DNA of 64,000 nt from Candidatus Leptofilum proximum (GCA_016710325.1 JADJXK010000002.1:1054001-1118000); one strand, 5' to 3'; counted from the stretch's first letter, positions 24,748 to 34,629 are shown. The notes: a model not told the origin generated them from the letters alone. Program-made: numbers and translations.

Positions 24748-24809
24748 TTTGATCATGCTAGATTTCATCCACCCGTAAACCACTCCCAAACAACAAAAGG
24801 ACAGCAGCA

Positions 24810-25661
24810 ATGGAACTCAATGTGGTTACCGTGAACGTTTCCGCCGATTTCACAACTCCGCCCGGCGTACCGCCCTGGGATGAGCGCAAGTCGCTGCTGG
24901 TTGAAGCCTTGCTGGCGGCCCAACCTCATCTGATTGGCCTCCAGGAAGTAACGACTATCCAGCGCCATTTTTTACAGAGTGCGCTCAGCGACTTCACGGC
25001 CCTCACCGTACCGGTGGTTGATCCAGACCCCGCATTGGTCACTGCCTGGCGGGCCCACTATGCCGCCTTCGGCCTGCCCGACATTCCCAATCCGTACGAG
25101 CTGCTGCTTTTCTACCGCACCGCTGAGCTTGAGCTGATTGCTTCTGGCCATTGGTGGCTGTCACCGACGCCGGAACGGCCGTCTATCGGCTTTGGCAACG
25201 TAGCTCCACGGGCTGTCCAGTGGGCCCGCCTCATGCACCTGTCTACACGCTTCGAGTTCATCTGCTTCAATACCCACATCGACCACCGCTGCCCCGAGCC
25301 GATGGTGGCGCTGTGCCGCAGCCGCTTTGCCGACTATCTCCCCTTGAATCTGCCGCTAATATTCATGGGCGACTTCAACTTTAATCCCACCACCGCCAAC
25401 TACACCCTGCTGCGCAAAGACGACTGGCTGGATCCACATGAAGCGGTTGAAGCAGCTGAGGTGCCCACCTTCTTGTACGATACCCCCCACCAGATGCCCG
25501 GCGGCCGTATCGACCACATCTTCTATCGCGGCCGTGGGCTGGCGCCACTGGCCTGGGAGCGCCTGGTGTCGCCGGAGCCAGAGCGACGATTATCCGATCA
25601 TGATCCGGTGCTTGTCCGCTTTGCCATCACCCTGCCACAATTGGAAGGGCAACGGCCGTGA
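24810..25661 (+). CDS. Endonuclease/exonuclease/phosphatase family protein
   Basis: A 283-residue cytoplasmic EEP-fold protein with the metal and catalytic set: TVNVSADFT (Asn), LIGLQEVTT (Glu), FICFNTHIDHR (His), LIFMGDFNFNP (Asp-x-Asn), RIDHIFYRG and LSDHDPVLVRF (final Asp-His). It lacks a signal peptide. Related enzymes act on DNA, phosphoinositides or sphingomyelin; the absence of large loops makes a small phosphodiester substrate as likely as DNA. AAAGGA precedes the ATG. Its stop overlaps the GTG start of the following SRPBCC gene by four bases, so the two are translationally coupled. Confidence 0.88.
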   Translation: MELNVVTVNVSADFTTPPGVPPWDERKSLLVEALLAAQPHLIGLQEVTTIQRHFLQSALSDFTALTVPVVDPDPALVTAWRAHYAAFGLPDIPNPYELLLFYRTAELELIASGHWWLSPTPERPSIGFGNVAPRAVQWARLMHLSTRFEFICFNTHIDHRCPEPMVALCRSRFADYLPLNLPLIFMGDFNFNPTTANYTLLRKDDWLDPHEAVEAAEVPTFLYDTPHQMPGGRIDHIFYRGRGLAPLAWERLVSPEPERRLSDHDPVLVRFAITLPQLEGQRP

Positions 25662-26101
25662 GCTTTCAAGATGAGCCAGGCATCATTCGCTGGCGGCTGC
25701 ACCTCCGTGCCCCGGTCGAGCGTGTCTACCAGACGCTGTCCACCGATGCCGGGCGCGCTTCTTTTTGGGCTGAATCGGCCGTGGAGACCAACGGGATCAT
25801 CCACTTCATTTTCCCCAATGGCTATACCTGGGATGCTAAGATTGTGCAGGCATCTGCTCCCCATCTGTATGCCGTGCAGTACATCGACAACTCCATTGCC
25901 ACGTTTTCCCTGGCAGAGGATGGGCAGGGCGGCACCGACCTCACCCTGACAGACAAAGGGGTGCCGGAGCAATACCGCGCTGAGGTGATTGCCGGTTGGG
26001 TGTCGGTGCTGCTGGCCTTAAAAGCGGCCGTTGACTTCAACGTCGATTTGCGGACACACGACCCAAATCGCCATTGGGATCATGGTTACGCGGAGAATTA
26101 G
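25658..26101 (+). CDS. SRPBCC (START/AHSA1-like) domain protein
   Basis: The 147-residue product has the SRPBCC helix-grip pattern: WRLHLRAPVERVYQTLSTDAGRASFWAESAV at the start, a run of beta strands (IIHFIFPNGYTWDAKIVQASAPHLYAVQYIDNS, GTDLTLTDKGVP) and the long C-terminal helix (GWVSVLLALKAAVDFNVDLRTHD). These proteins bind hydrophobic ligands in a deep cavity. The start is GTG overlapping the stop of the EEP gene. No ligand can be inferred. Confidence 0.82.
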   Translation: MSFQDEPGIIRWRLHLRAPVERVYQTLSTDAGRASFWAESAVETNGIIHFIFPNGYTWDAKIVQASAPHLYAVQYIDNSIATFSLAEDGQGGTDLTLTDKGVPEQYRAEVIAGWVSVLLALKAAVDFNVDLRTHDPNRHWDHGYAEN

Positions 26102-26154
26102 AACGGCCGTATTCTGCTCCCACACCTGCGGCAAAGCAAAAAACTCGTCAAGAT

Positions 26155-26182
26155 TTGTAAAGTCATTTGTTTAGGCTATAAT
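26155..26182 (+). promoter_or_regulatory. Sigma-70-type promoter for rpsO
   Basis: TTGTAA (26155-26160), 16 bases, TATAAT (26177-26182). The start of rpsO is 78 bases downstream, leaving a leader of about 70 nt, which is reasonable for a ribosomal protein gene. Confidence 0.6.
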
Positions 26183-26260
26183 CTCGGATGGCTTGGTGGT
26201 GCGACGATTTCGGCACGGCGGCCAACAGGCTAAATATTAAATTTTTGGAGGATCAACCTG

Positions 26261-26530
26261 ATGCCGTTAGATAGTACTGAAAAAGCTGAATTAATGTCTG
26301 ATTTTGCCATACATGAAGGCGATACCGGCTCTGCTGAGGTGCAAATCGCCATCTTTGACAAGCGAATCAAGCAGCTGCAGGAGCATCTGCGCCTGCACAA
26401 ACACGACGAAAGCTCCCGCCGGGGTTTGCTGAAGTTGGTCGGCAAGCGCCGCCGCCTGTTGGCTTATCTGCGCAAACGCCATCCAGAACGGTACCGCGAG
26501 ATTTTGGACCGTCTGGGTCTGCGTCGTTAA
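26261..26530 (+). CDS. rpsO: Small ribosomal subunit protein S15
   Basis: The 89-residue product is a full S15: [58 protein letters not shown] and the ending [13 protein letters not shown]. It binds 16S rRNA helices 20-22 and nucleates the platform of the 30S subunit. The LRLHKHDxxSRRGLL block holds the rRNA-contacting residues. It is preceded by GGAGG and followed by pnp, the gene order found in very many bacteria. Confidence 0.98.
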   Translation: MPLDSTEKAELMSDFAIHEGDTGSAEVQIAIFDKRIKQLQEHLRLHKHDESSRRGLLKLVGKRRRLLAYLRKRHPERYREILDRLGLRR

Positions 26531-26552
26531 TAAAACCAGTTTTGTAATTAAG

Positions 26553-26580
26553 GAGGGGCGCGGTGCTGCCCCTCTCTTTT
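26553..26580 (+). terminator. Terminator after rpsO
   Basis: A 7-bp GC-rich stem gaggggc / gcccctc (26553-26574) with an 8-base loop is followed by tctttta. It partly separates rpsO from pnp. Confidence 0.8.
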
Positions 26581-26696
26581 ATTCATTTTTGGAGCGGATC
26601 TGGCGGTTTAGGAATTGGGTATTGTCCCATACAGTAAATCCAGAGGTATGTGCCAATCCCCAGTCCCTAATCCAATCCCTCCAATCAGCAAAGAAC

Positions 26697-26798
26697 GGAA
26701 CAACGTTTCCCTTATAAACCACATCGATGTCTGAAACGCCGACGGGCTGCTTAAAGCAATCTGCTGCTCGGTTTGTGTTTCAGGTCAATCGTTGTTCC
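26697..26798 (+). promoter_or_regulatory. Long nested hairpin in the pnp leader
   Basis: Three nested complementary blocks are seen: ggaacaacg / cgttgttcc (26697-26705, 26790-26798), ctgaaac / gtttcag (26731-26737, 26777-26783) and ccga / tcgg (26739-26742, 26768-26771). The structure ends 32 bases before the pnp start. In E. coli a leader hairpin cut by RNase III lets PNPase repress its own mRNA; a similar role here is inference. Confidence 0.55.
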
Positions 26799-26830
26799 TT
26801 CTCATAACCTTTCAAATGGAGGTTCATTCA

Positions 26831-29056
26831 ATGTATTCTGAAAAAAGCTTTACCACCCGTATTGGCAACGAAGAAATCACCGTAGCCACGGGTAAACTAG
26901 CGCCCCAGGCTGGCGGCGCAGTCACCCTGCGCGTGGGGGACTGCATGATCCTGGCCACGGCTACCATGTCCAAAATGGTCCGTGAAGGGCTGGATTTTTT
27001 CCCGCTGAGCGTGGACTTTGAAGAGAAGATGTACGCAGGCGGCCGTATTCCTGGCGGTTACTTCAAGCGCGAAGGCCGCCCCACTACAGAAGCTGTTTTG
27101 GTGGCGCGCTTAACGGACCGGCCGTTACGGCCGTTGTTCCCCAAAGGCATGCGCAATGAGGTGCAAATCATCGCCAGCACCCTGTCGGCCGACGGCGTGC
27201 ATCACCTGGATATTATGGCCGTCAACGCCGCCAGCGCCGCGCTGCACATCTCCGATGTGCCCTGGGGTGGTCCCATTGGCGCCGTGCGCGTAGGCTACAT
27301 CGACGGCCAGTTTGTGGCCAACCCCACCATCCAGGAAATGGAAAGAAGCAGCCTGGACCTGCGCCTGGCCGGGACCAAAGACGCTATCATCATGGTGGAA
27401 GCGGGCGCCGACGAGGTGACCGAAGAAGTGCTGGTTGAGGCGCTGGAGTTTGGCCACGCCGCCATGCAGCCGTTCATCGACATGTTGAACGAGATGCAGG
27501 CCGAAGTTGGCAAAGAAAAGGCCGAAGTCGTTCTCAGTTCGATTGATGAGGGGTTGGAAACGGCCGTTATCGAACGTATCGGCAGCCGCATCACCGACAT
27601 CGTGGCCACCACCACGGACCGCCACGAGCGTAACGACGAAATGGGCGAACTGCGCGAAGAGATCGTCAACGACTTCTTTGAGATGGACGAAACGACCAAT
27701 CTCAGCGAAGTGCGCGAAGTGATCACCAGCGTGCAGAAGAAAGCCGTGCGCAACCGCATCCTGTACGAAGGCATTCGCCCCGACGGCCGTGATTACACCA
27801 CGGTACGGCCGCTTTCCTCGGAAATCGGCATTGTGCCCCGTACCCACGGCTCTGGCCTGTTTAAGCGCGGCGAAACCCAGGTGCTCTCCCTGGCCACCCT
27901 CGGCACGCCCCGCGAAGCACAGAAAATCGAAGGGCTCACCAGCGACGACACCCGCCGCTACATGCATCACTACAACTTCCCGCCCTTTTCCACCGGCGAA
28001 ACGTGGTTCCTGCGCGGCCCCAAACGGCGCGAAATTGGTCATGGCGCCCTGGCAGAAAACGCCCTGCGCCCCATGATCCCGCCCGAAGAGGATTTCCCCT
28101 ACACCATTCGTGTGGTGTCCGAAGTGCTCTCCTCCAACGGCAGCACCAGCCAGGCCAGCGTGTGCGCCTCTACCCTGGCGCTGATGGACTGCGGTGTGCC
28201 GATCAAACGCCCGGTGGCCGGTGTGGCCATGGGCCTGGTGAAAGAAGGTGAAAAGTACGCCATTCTTACCGACATCCAGGGCATGGAAGATCACCTGGGC
28301 GATATGGACTTTAAGGTCGCAGGCACCAGCCAGGGCATCACTGCCCTGCAGATGGACATCAAAATTGCCGGGATCACCAAGGAAATCATGGAGCAGGCGT
28401 TGGCCCAGGCGCGAGTCGGCCGTTTGCACATTCTGGACAATATGTTGGCCACCATCGCCGAGCCTCGTGCCCAGCTCAGCGCCTTTGCCCCGCGCATGCT
28501 CACCGTCAAGATTGACCCCGACAAAATCGGCGCAGTGATTGGCAAGGGCGGCGCCACCATCCGCAGCCTGGAAGAAACCTTCGAAGTCTCCATCGACATC
28601 CAGGAAGATGGCACCATCTTTGTGGCTGGCGTGGATGGCATGAAGGCCGAGATGGCCGTCAAGCAGATCGAGGGCATGACCAAGTCGCCCGAACCGGGCC
28701 AGGTTTATCCCGGCAAGGTAGTGCGCATCACCGACTTTGGCGCCTTCATCGAGTTCCTGCCCGGCATCGATGGCCTGGTGCACATCTCCCAAATTTCCTC
28801 TGATCACCTGAAGCGGGTAGAAGATGCCCTGCAGCTGGGTGACGAGGTAATGGTTATGGTGACCGACGTGACGCCCGACGGCAAAGTGCGCCTGTCGCGC
28901 AAGGCCGTTTTGGAAAGTCTGACCCTGGAAGAAGCCCGTGAAGACGACAAGCCCAAAGGCGGCGGCCGTCCCAGCGGCGGCGGCGACCGTGGCGGCCGGG
29001 GTCGGGATGGACGTGGCCGCGATAACCGCGGCGGGCGTGGCGGCAATCGCCGCTAA
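26831..29056 (+). CDS. pnp: Polyribonucleotide nucleotidyltransferase (PNPase)
   Basis: The 741-residue product has the whole PNPase order: first RNase PH domain (about 10-145), helical linker, second RNase PH domain (about 320-550, with [12 protein letters not shown], catalytic [18 protein letters not shown]), KH domain ([19 protein letters not shown], about 560-610), S1 domain ([31 protein letters not shown], about 630-700) and a C-terminal tail rich in Arg-Gly repeats. It degrades RNA 3' to 5' using phosphate. The ATG reading [11 protein letters not shown] has GGAGG upstream. The RG-rich tail of about 35 residues is an unusual, probably RNA-binding, extension. Confidence 0.97.
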   Translation: MYSEKSFTTRIGNEEITVATGKLAPQAGGAVTLRVGDCMILATATMSKMVREGLDFFPLSVDFEEKMYAGGRIPGGYFKREGRPTTEAVLVARLTDRPLRPLFPKGMRNEVQIIASTLSADGVHHLDIMAVNAASAALHISDVPWGGPIGAVRVGYIDGQFVANPTIQEMERSSLDLRLAGTKDAIIMVEAGADEVTEEVLVEALEFGHAAMQPFIDMLNEMQAEVGKEKAEVVLSSIDEGLETAVIERIGSRITDIVATTTDRHERNDEMGELREEIVNDFFEMDETTNLSEVREVITSVQKKAVRNRILYEGIRPDGRDYTTVRPLSSEIGIVPRTHGSGLFKRGETQVLSLATLGTPREAQKIEGLTSDDTRRYMHHYNFPPFSTGETWFLRGPKRREIGHGALAENALRPMIPPEEDFPYTIRVVSEVLSSNGSTSQASVCASTLALMDCGVPIKRPVAGVAMGLVKEGEKYAILTDIQGMEDHLGDMDFKVAGTSQGITALQMDIKIAGITKEIMEQALAQARVGRLHILDNMLATIAEPRAQLSAFAPRMLTVKIDPDKIGAVIGKGGATIRSLEETFEVSIDIQEDGTIFVAGVDGMKAEMAVKQIEGMTKSPEPGQVYPGKVVRITDFGAFIEFLPGIDGLVHISQISSDHLKRVEDALQLGDEVMVMVTDVTPDGKVRLSRKAVLESLTLEEAREDDKPKGGGRPSGGGDRGGRGRDGRGRDNRGGRGGNRR

Positions 29057-29093
29057 GACTGGGTAAGCATCATCAACTTTTTGTGAACACATC

Positions 29094-29127
29094 AAGCCCA
29101 GGCTCATACAGCCTGGGCTTTTTTTAG
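29094..29127 (+). terminator. Rho-independent terminator of pnp
   Basis: An 11-bp perfect stem aagcccaggct / agcctgggctt (29094-29104, 29110-29120) with a 5-base loop is followed by a run of T residues. Confidence 0.92.
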
Positions 29128-29252
29128 TGGTTTGCTAAGAAACGTCATACTTTTTGACAGGTTTTTAGCGGTAAAATTTCAGCACAAGTTGACCAATTTG
29201 GTGTGTCCTACCCAGATTGAATTAGAAAAATCTACAGGTTTAGGATGATCGT

Positions 29253-30494
29253 ATGAAACGTACTGTTAGATCTAGTTCTCCGCCCTGGAGTGCCAGCAAC
29301 AAACGTCTAGTCCTTTTGATCCTGCTCGTCTTGCTGGCGCTGGCACTTTACCGTTTTCGCCTGCTGCTGCTGCCCCTAAGCATGGCGATGATCCTCGCCT
29401 ACCTGATTGATCCGCTGGTGAACCAGCTCACCAAACGCACCCCGCTGACGCGGAACCTGTCGATTGGCCTGATTTACCTGCTGCTGGTAGCGACGCTGGT
29501 TTCCATTCCGGTCAGCACCATCAGCCCGATTGTGACGCAGGTGACCAACTTTATTCACCGCACACCGCAGTACATCAGCGACATCGGTGAGTTCTTCCGC
29601 GACCCCGTCGTGATTGCCGATGAAATTGTTATTCCGGTGGACCAGCTTTCGTTGGACCAGCTTTTTGCTTCTTTGAGCAGTAACCTGGTTGAGGTGGTAC
29701 AAACGCTGGGTGGCCAGACCCTCAGCATCTTTGGCAGTCTGGCTTCGGCGACAATTTCCACGGTCGGCTGGACAATCATGGTTTTGTTCCTCTCCTTTTA
29801 CCTGGTTAAAGATCATAAAACGCTGTTTGACTCCATGATCAAAATGGCGCCTCGCTCTTACCAGGAGGACTTAATTCAGCTGAGTGAAGGTATTAGCGTT
29901 ACGTGGAACGCTTTTTTGCGAGGCCAATTAGTACTGTGCCTGGTGGTTGGCATCATCATCTTTCTCATTGCCGTGATTATTGGGCTGCCCAACGCCGTTA
30001 CACTGGCGGTGATTGCCGGGTTAATGGAGCTAATTCCAACGTTCGGCCCCATTCTGGCGGCCATTCCGGCCGTGCTAATCGCCGCTATTCAAGGGGATGC
30101 CAGCTGGTTGGGCAGCCTGATGTCCCCCTTCTGGTTTGCCGTGTTGGTGCTGGGCATTTATGGATTTGTTTATCAGTTTGAGAATTACTACCTGGTACCA
30201 CGCATCATTGGCCACCATTTGCAGCTGCATCCGTTGGTGGTGGTGCTTGGTGTTCTGGGCGGGGCCAGTGTTGCTGGTGTTTTGGGCATCTTGCTGGCCG
30301 CGCCCGTGCTGGCCAGCGCGCGGCTCATTTGGGTATACATCTACTGCAAGCTCACCGATCAGGATCCTTTTTCGGATGAGTTTATGCCCTTTGTGAAATC
30401 CAGGAAGCCGGTGAACACGGCCGTTCCCCCACCCCAACCTGCCACCCCACCCAGCCAACAAGACAATCCAGACACAAAAGCAGCCGCCTCATAA
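29253..30494 (+). CDS. AI-2E family transporter (TqsA/PerM-like membrane protein)
   Basis: The 413-residue protein has the AI-2E transporter pattern: two early helices (RLVLLILLVLLALALYRFRLLLLPLSMAMILAYLIDPLVNQL), a helix with LSIGLIYLLLVATLVSIPVS, a central hydrophilic stretch, and a second membrane half including GLMELIPTFGPILAAIPAVLIAAIQG and the family's conserved YQFENYYLVPRIIGHHLQLHPLVVVLGVLGGASVAGVLGILLAAPVLAS. Members export autoinducer-2 or act as Na+/H+ antiporters; which applies is unknown. The C-terminal 30 residues are Pro/Thr-rich and cytoplasmic. Confidence 0.92.
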   Translation: MKRTVRSSSPPWSASNKRLVLLILLVLLALALYRFRLLLLPLSMAMILAYLIDPLVNQLTKRTPLTRNLSIGLIYLLLVATLVSIPVSTISPIVTQVTNFIHRTPQYISDIGEFFRDPVVIADEIVIPVDQLSLDQLFASLSSNLVEVVQTLGGQTLSIFGSLASATISTVGWTIMVLFLSFYLVKDHKTLFDSMIKMAPRSYQEDLIQLSEGISVTWNAFLRGQLVLCLVVGIIIFLIAVIIGLPNAVTLAVIAGLMELIPTFGPILAAIPAVLIAAIQGDASWLGSLMSPFWFAVLVLGIYGFVYQFENYYLVPRIIGHHLQLHPLVVVLGVLGGASVAGVLGILLAAPVLASARLIWVYIYCKLTDQDPFSDEFMPFVKSRKPVNTAVPPPQPATPPSQQDNPDTKAAAS

Positions 30495-30601
30495 AACAGG
30501 TGGTGCATTCGGCCAACCGCGCATACAATTACGGGCATGTTTTGTGATGTTACGGTCGTTACGCCGTACCAACTTTCGCGTCAGAAAAGGATGTCAAACC
30601 C

Positions 30602-30784
30602 ATGAACAAAGACGAAAAAATGGAAGTCGATATGGTCGCCGAAACGGAAAACTTTGCCGTCTGGCGCAGCCCCGAAGAAGAAGGTTTTATCTACCACGTA
30701 GAGCTGGGCAGCATCACCCTGCACCTGGCCTCGGACGAATGGGAAGAGTTCCTGGAGCTGTTGAGCGACATCGATGACGATTAG
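30602..30784 (+). CDS. Small acidic protein of unknown function
   Basis: I do not recognise this 60-residue protein. It is strongly acidic ([13 protein letters not shown] at the start; [16 protein letters not shown] at the end), with a central beta-like stretch [17 protein letters not shown]. There is no membrane helix. AAGGATG precedes the ATG. Its last 11 bases overlap the start of radC in another frame, so it is translationally coupled to radC and may belong with it. Confidence 0.65.
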   Translation: MNKDEKMEVDMVAETENFAVWRSPEEEGFIYHVELGSITLHLASDEWEEFLELLSDIDDD

Positions 30785-31517
30785 CAACGAACCCGGCACA
30801 CTGATCGAAAGTGGTCCGCCCGCTGCCTACAACACCCTCATGATGCGGGACATGGCGGAGCAAAACCGCCCCCGCGAACGCCTGCTGCAGGTGGGCGAAC
30901 GCGCCGTCTCCACGGCCGAACTGCTGGCCATCGTGTTACGCTCCGGCGTGCCCGGTGAAAACGTGCTGCGCCTGGCCGAACGGCTGCTGATCACCTTTAA
31001 GGATTTGCCCGGCCTGGCGCGCGCGTCGGTGGCGGAGCTAACGGCCGTTAAAGGCGTTGGCCCGGCCAAGGCAGTGGAAATTAAGGCGGCGCTGGAAATC
31101 GGCCGTCGCCTGCTGACCACCGCGCCGGAGGAAAAACCGCGCATCACCTCCCCCGCCGACGCCGCCAACCTGCTCATGTCGGAGATGAGCTTCCTGGACA
31201 AGGAGCATCTGCGGCTCATCTTGATGGATACACGCAACCGCGTGCTGGCCACACCCACCATTTACATCGGCAGTCTCAACACCTCTGTCATTCGCATTGG
31301 CGAGCTTTTCCGCGCGGCGATTAAGGAAAATGCGGCCGCATTTATCGTAGCCCACAACCATCCTTCGGGCGACCCCTCCCCCAGCCCGGAAGATGTGGCC
31401 GTGACGCGGCAAATTGTGCAGGCGGGCTCGCTGCTCAACATCGACGTATTGGACCACATTGTCATTGGCCACAACCGCTTTGTTTCGTTGAAGGAACGTG
31501 GTTTGGGCTTTTCATAA
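30774..31517 (+). CDS. radC: RadC family JAB/MPN-domain protein
   Basis: The 247-residue product has an N-terminal UPF0758 part with a helix-hairpin-helix ([34 protein letters not shown], about 85-118) and a C-terminal JAB1/MPN metalloprotease fold with the metal motif [16 protein letters not shown] (His-x-His and Asp, about 193-208), then [22 protein letters not shown]. The family is called DNA repair protein RadC, though its molecular activity is uncertain. The ATG reading TISNEPGTL overlaps the preceding small gene. A perfect word hairpin follows the stop. Confidence 0.93.
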   Translation: MTISNEPGTLIESGPPAAYNTLMMRDMAEQNRPRERLLQVGERAVSTAELLAIVLRSGVPGENVLRLAERLLITFKDLPGLARASVAELTAVKGVGPAKAVEIKAALEIGRRLLTTAPEEKPRITSPADAANLLMSEMSFLDKEHLRLILMDTRNRVLATPTIYIGSLNTSVIRIGELFRAAIKENAAAFIVAHNHPSGDPSPSPEDVAVTRQIVQAGSLLNIDVLDHIVIGHNRFVSLKERGLGFS

Positions 31518-31528
31518 GCAGGGAGATT

Positions 31529-31574
31529 GGAGATTAGAGATTGGAGATTGCTTAATCTCCAATCTCTAATCTCC
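31529..31574. repeat. Word hairpin, gattagagattgg family
   Basis: Perfect 21-bp arms (31529-31549 and 31554-31574) with a 4-base gctt loop, made of the repeated word gattggagattagag. It ends nine bases before the next ATG. Related copies are at 52002-52076 and 53357-53402. Confidence 0.9.
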
Positions 31575-31583
31575 CTATTTACT

Positions 31584-32783
31584 ATGGCACGAACCGAATT
31601 GTTGACCAACGGCCGTATCGGCAAACCGTTTCATCCCCATCGCAACGACAAACAATTGATCACCGCCGCGGGCTGGGCGCCCTGGTGGCTTGAACCCAGC
31701 CCCGGCAGCCCCGACTGGAAAAATCGCAAGCCCGTATTCAGCGCCTACACGCTGGATGATGACCTGACGCAGCAGCTCAGCACGCCGTGGGGCACCCACG
31801 AAGCCGGGCTGTGGCAGCAGCTGCCCTCTGTGGCAGGCAACCAGTATGAGTTCAGCGTGGAAGCTCAGGCGTGGTCCAGCGAAGACACGGCGCCCGGCAG
31901 CCGCCTGGAAGCCAGCGACGTCAATCTGCAAATCGGCATCGATCCCACGGGCGGTCTGGACCCCACCAGCCCGCTCATCGTCTGGAGCGATGTGGCCCAA
32001 CCGCTGAGCCGCTGGGAAACGCTGCGTGTGCAGGCTGAAGCTGAAGCATCTATCATCACCATCTTCCTAAGATCAGCGCCGAATTTGCCCAAGCGGCTCC
32101 AGTCCGTCTTCTGGCGCAGCGCTTTTTTACGGCCGATTGGCCGCCACAAGCGCGGCGTCAACATCGTAGGGCTGGGCGATACGCACATTTCGCTGGAACC
32201 GGAGCAGCCAAGACCGGGCGAACCGATTACGGCCGTTGTCTCCTCCAGCCGCGAGCACAAGTTTGTCGAGCTCATCGTCTCTCGCCCCGACGACACCTGG
32301 AGCAAGGTGGTGCCCAAAGGGCGCACGGTGGACGAGGATCGTTTCCTCTGGCGTTACCAGTTCAGCACGGACATCGATGGCCTGTACGACATTCGTTTTG
32401 TGGGGGATTTTGGGGCGCGCCTGCTGGCGCTGCGGCTGCTGCAAGTGGCGCGCAACGTGCAGTTGGTGCCCAGCGACTCCGCCCGGCTGAACTACCGGCG
32501 CGTTTACGTGCTGCTGCCGCCTACGGCCGGACAGAAGTGGGTATTGGCAGCGGCAAAGGGGGGGTACGACGGCCGTTTCACCATCGGCTTCTCGGCGGAT
32601 GACGCGGGGATTGGCAACCTGGAAAACCGGCACGTGCTGGCCGTCAACCCGCACCACTGGCCCGAAGTGCTGACCGCCAGCTGGTTCCAGCAGCATTATC
32701 CAGGGGTGAAATTTACGGCCGTTGTCGCCAACCAGCCGGAAGATTTGGAAGCGTGGCTCAAAAACTGGACCGGCTTGGAATAA
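31584..32783 (+). CDS. Carbohydrate-binding-like protein of unknown function
   Basis: I do not recognise this 399-residue protein as a named family. It has no signal peptide. The N-terminal half (LEPSPGSPDWKNRKPVFSAYTL, EAGLWQQLPSVAGNQYEFSVEAQAWSSEDTAPGSRL, WETLRVQAEAEASIITIFLRSAP) resembles a CBM_4/9-like jelly roll that describes gas of Trp and Tyr typical of sugar binding. The middle (VNIVGLGDTHISLEPEQPRPGEPITAVV) looks like an Ig fold and the C-terminal part (YVLLPPTAGQKWVLAAAKGGYDGRFTIGFSADDAGIGNLENRHVLAVNPHHW) is conserved-looking but unassigned. The ATG reading ARTELLTNG is chosen because anything upstream would run through the word hairpin. Confidence 0.7.
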   Translation: MARTELLTNGRIGKPFHPHRNDKQLITAAGWAPWWLEPSPGSPDWKNRKPVFSAYTLDDDLTQQLSTPWGTHEAGLWQQLPSVAGNQYEFSVEAQAWSSEDTAPGSRLEASDVNLQIGIDPTGGLDPTSPLIVWSDVAQPLSRWETLRVQAEAEASIITIFLRSAPNLPKRLQSVFWRSAFLRPIGRHKRGVNIVGLGDTHISLEPEQPRPGEPITAVVSSSREHKFVELIVSRPDDTWSKVVPKGRTVDEDRFLWRYQFSTDIDGLYDIRFVGDFGARLLALRLLQVARNVQLVPSDSARLNYRRVYVLLPPTAGQKWVLAAAKGGYDGRFTIGFSADDAGIGNLENRHVLAVNPHHWPEVLTASWFQQHYPGVKFTAVVANQPEDLEAWLKNWTGLE

Positions 32784-32895
32784 GCCAGAAATTCAAACCG
32801 AGGCGTGAGCATTCTCAAATTCAAACGGGTCAGCAAAGACGCATCTGAGGATGCTTACTCCTCGTCACGATCATCATGCTAAAATGCACGCCCGC

Positions 32896-34170
32896 TTAAT
32901 CAGAGGCGAGCAGCGAAACATCCACTACTTCCACCTCAAAACTGTGACCGGAGAAGACTAAAATGACACTCTCAATAAACCGGGGTGGTACGCGCCCCTG
33001 GCGCGCAATCTCTGCCGCTAAATCAATGTCGTAGAAATATTCCTGGCCCAACGGCACATGCTCGTGGGTATCTTGCACCATGGCACACGACGTACAACCA
33101 TCAGGACGGTCCTGATTCGGCTGGCCCAGAGCATAAAAGCCATGCTGCCAGGTATTGGAAAAACCACTGCCATCCACATAATTTACGCGTAAGAAAAGTG
33201 GACATTCACTGCCAAGTATTCCACACACCTCCAACGACTGGTTCAAAACTCGGAATGTTACCAAAAGCCGCAGCGATTCGACCTCGGCCACATCCTGATT
33301 CACCGACTGGCGCACCAGCACATCTGCCTGCCCCACGCCCTGGCGAATGACATTGAGGCGCGGTTCGTCACCGGCATCGAGCACACGCACCTGCCCGGCA
33401 GGCTGGTCGGCCCGCTCCACGTTCCAGGGGAAGATCGTCCAACGGCTTAACTGCTCGCTGAAATCACCGTTCACGATAAGGTTGCGTTCTGTTTCCAGCG
33501 GCCCGACGGGACCGGACCCGGTGGGCACCATGCCACGCTGGTTTTCGGCCAGGCTCAGGCTGGTCTGCGATGCCTCGGCCAGCACCACCAACCGCCCAGA
33601 CTGCACCGTCACCTGTGTCTCCTCGGTACCTACGATGATGGTGTATTGGCCCGCTGTCTGGATGGTGATGTCACTTTGCGGGGTGCTGATGGTGATTTGC
33701 GACGGCCGTTCGCCAAAATCGGGTACGGTGAGGCGGATACGGCCGTTGTCCACCGCCAACGTCAGGGTATGCATCCGATCACTCACGCCAAAGCGGGGGG
33801 TGTCCGCCTCCACCAGGGTGAGGTCGGTGTTGCTGAATACCTGCACGCGGGCCAGCAGCTGCTCCACATTCGGCGGATTCACAGCAATGAGCGCGGACGC
33901 CGTGTCGCCCGTCAGCACCCGCTCGCCGGGCGCAATTTGCTTGCCGTTTTCGCCAGCCAGCAGCGCCGTCCGGTTGCCGCGCGCATCGTCAACGCCCACG
34001 GTGCCCTGGTTGGCCTGCACAAAGGTGCTGAGCGATTCGGTCAGATTTTGCACCAGCGCATTGGCCGTCACCGGCACGGCGATAGTGACAACCATACAAA
34101 TAAAAAAGCTGCCCAGTAAAATCATCCAGGCCAGCCGCTGCCGTTCTACCTTACTTTTTTCTTCAAACAT
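32896..34170 (-). CDS. FecR-like domain membrane-anchored protein
   Basis: The 424-residue protein has a single N-terminal membrane helix (LAWMILLGSFFICMVVTIAVPVTANAL, about 13-38), then a FecR-like beta region (GKQIAPGERVLTGDTASALIAV, LTLAVDNGRIRLTVPDF, ISTPQSDITIQTAGQYTIIV, VQSGRLVVLAE), and a C-terminal jelly-roll-like half (NLIVNGDFSEQLSRWTIF, then VESLRLLVTFRVLNQSLEVC) ending in EVEVVDVSLLASD. The pattern says an extracytoplasmic anchored protein that may bind polymers or ligands. Four Cys are near 350-375. Its ATG overlaps the stop of the acylphosphatase gene by eight bases (ATGTTTGA), so the two are coupled. Confidence 0.8.
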   Translation of the reverse strand: MFEEKSKVERQRLAWMILLGSFFICMVVTIAVPVTANALVQNLTESLSTFVQANQGTVGVDDARGNRTALLAGENGKQIAPGERVLTGDTASALIAVNPPNVEQLLARVQVFSNTDLTLVEADTPRFGVSDRMHTLTLAVDNGRIRLTVPDFGERPSQITISTPQSDITIQTAGQYTIIVGTEETQVTVQSGRLVVLAEASQTSLSLAENQRGMVPTGSGPVGPLETERNLIVNGDFSEQLSRWTIFPWNVERADQPAGQVRVLDAGDEPRLNVIRQGVGQADVLVRQSVNQDVAEVESLRLLVTFRVLNQSLEVCGILGSECPLFLRVNYVDGSGFSNTWQHGFYALGQPNQDRPDGCTSCAMVQDTHEHVPLGQEYFYDIDLAAEIARQGRVPPRFIESVILVFSGHSFEVEVVDVSLLASD

Positions 34171-34453
34171 CACGAAACCGTACTGAAAATGTAGAGAAGG
34201 CGCCAGTCGCCTCACTCCAGGTCGCGTCTACCCGCTGCACCCTGGCAGCGGGAGAACCTTCGTGCAAAAAAGCGAGAAATTCCTGCAAAGTGGCCTCATC
34301 CCCCTCAGCTACTGTCTTCACGGTACCATTGCGCTGGTTGACCACCCACCCGGCGACGCCCAGACGACGAGCCATCTGCTGGGTGTAGTAACGAAAGGAA
34401 ACCCCCTGGACGGTGCCGTAGACAACGGCCGTTAACTGTTTAAGCTGAGACAT
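34163..34453 (-). CDS. acyP: Acylphosphatase
   Basis: The 96-residue protein is a standard acylphosphatase: QLTAVVYGTVQGVSFRYYTQQMARRLGVAGWVVNQRNGTVKTVAEGDEATLQEFLAFLHEGSPAARVQRVDATWSEATG read in order, with the catalytic Arg in GVSFRYYT and the catalytic Asn in GWVVNQRNGTV. It hydrolyses carboxyl phosphates such as acetyl or 1,3-bisphosphoglycerate. The ATG reading SQLKQLTAV is the natural start. The stop overlaps the start of the FecR-like gene. Confidence 0.95.
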   Translation of the reverse strand: MSQLKQLTAVVYGTVQGVSFRYYTQQMARRLGVAGWVVNQRNGTVKTVAEGDEATLQEFLAFLHEGSPAARVQRVDATWSEATGAFSTFSVRFRDV

Positions 34454-34629
34454 TTGGTAACCCTTCCCTGCGCGAGGAGCCATCAACCCGCACAGAAGGA
34501 TTATACCCGAGGCCAGGGGGGAAGCGTAGCGCGGTTGGCCAGGCGTAGGGCAAAAATGGACAGGTCGTAAGATATCGATGTGGTACAATGTCGTTGTGCT
34601 GCTAAATAGCTTGCAAAAGGAGTGTCACC

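Noticed and set aside
27125..29107. Long open frame on the minus strand opposite pnp (660 codons)
   Set aside because: It is a mirror of the high-GC codon use of pnp; its His/Gly/Val-rich composition is not protein-like and has no motif.
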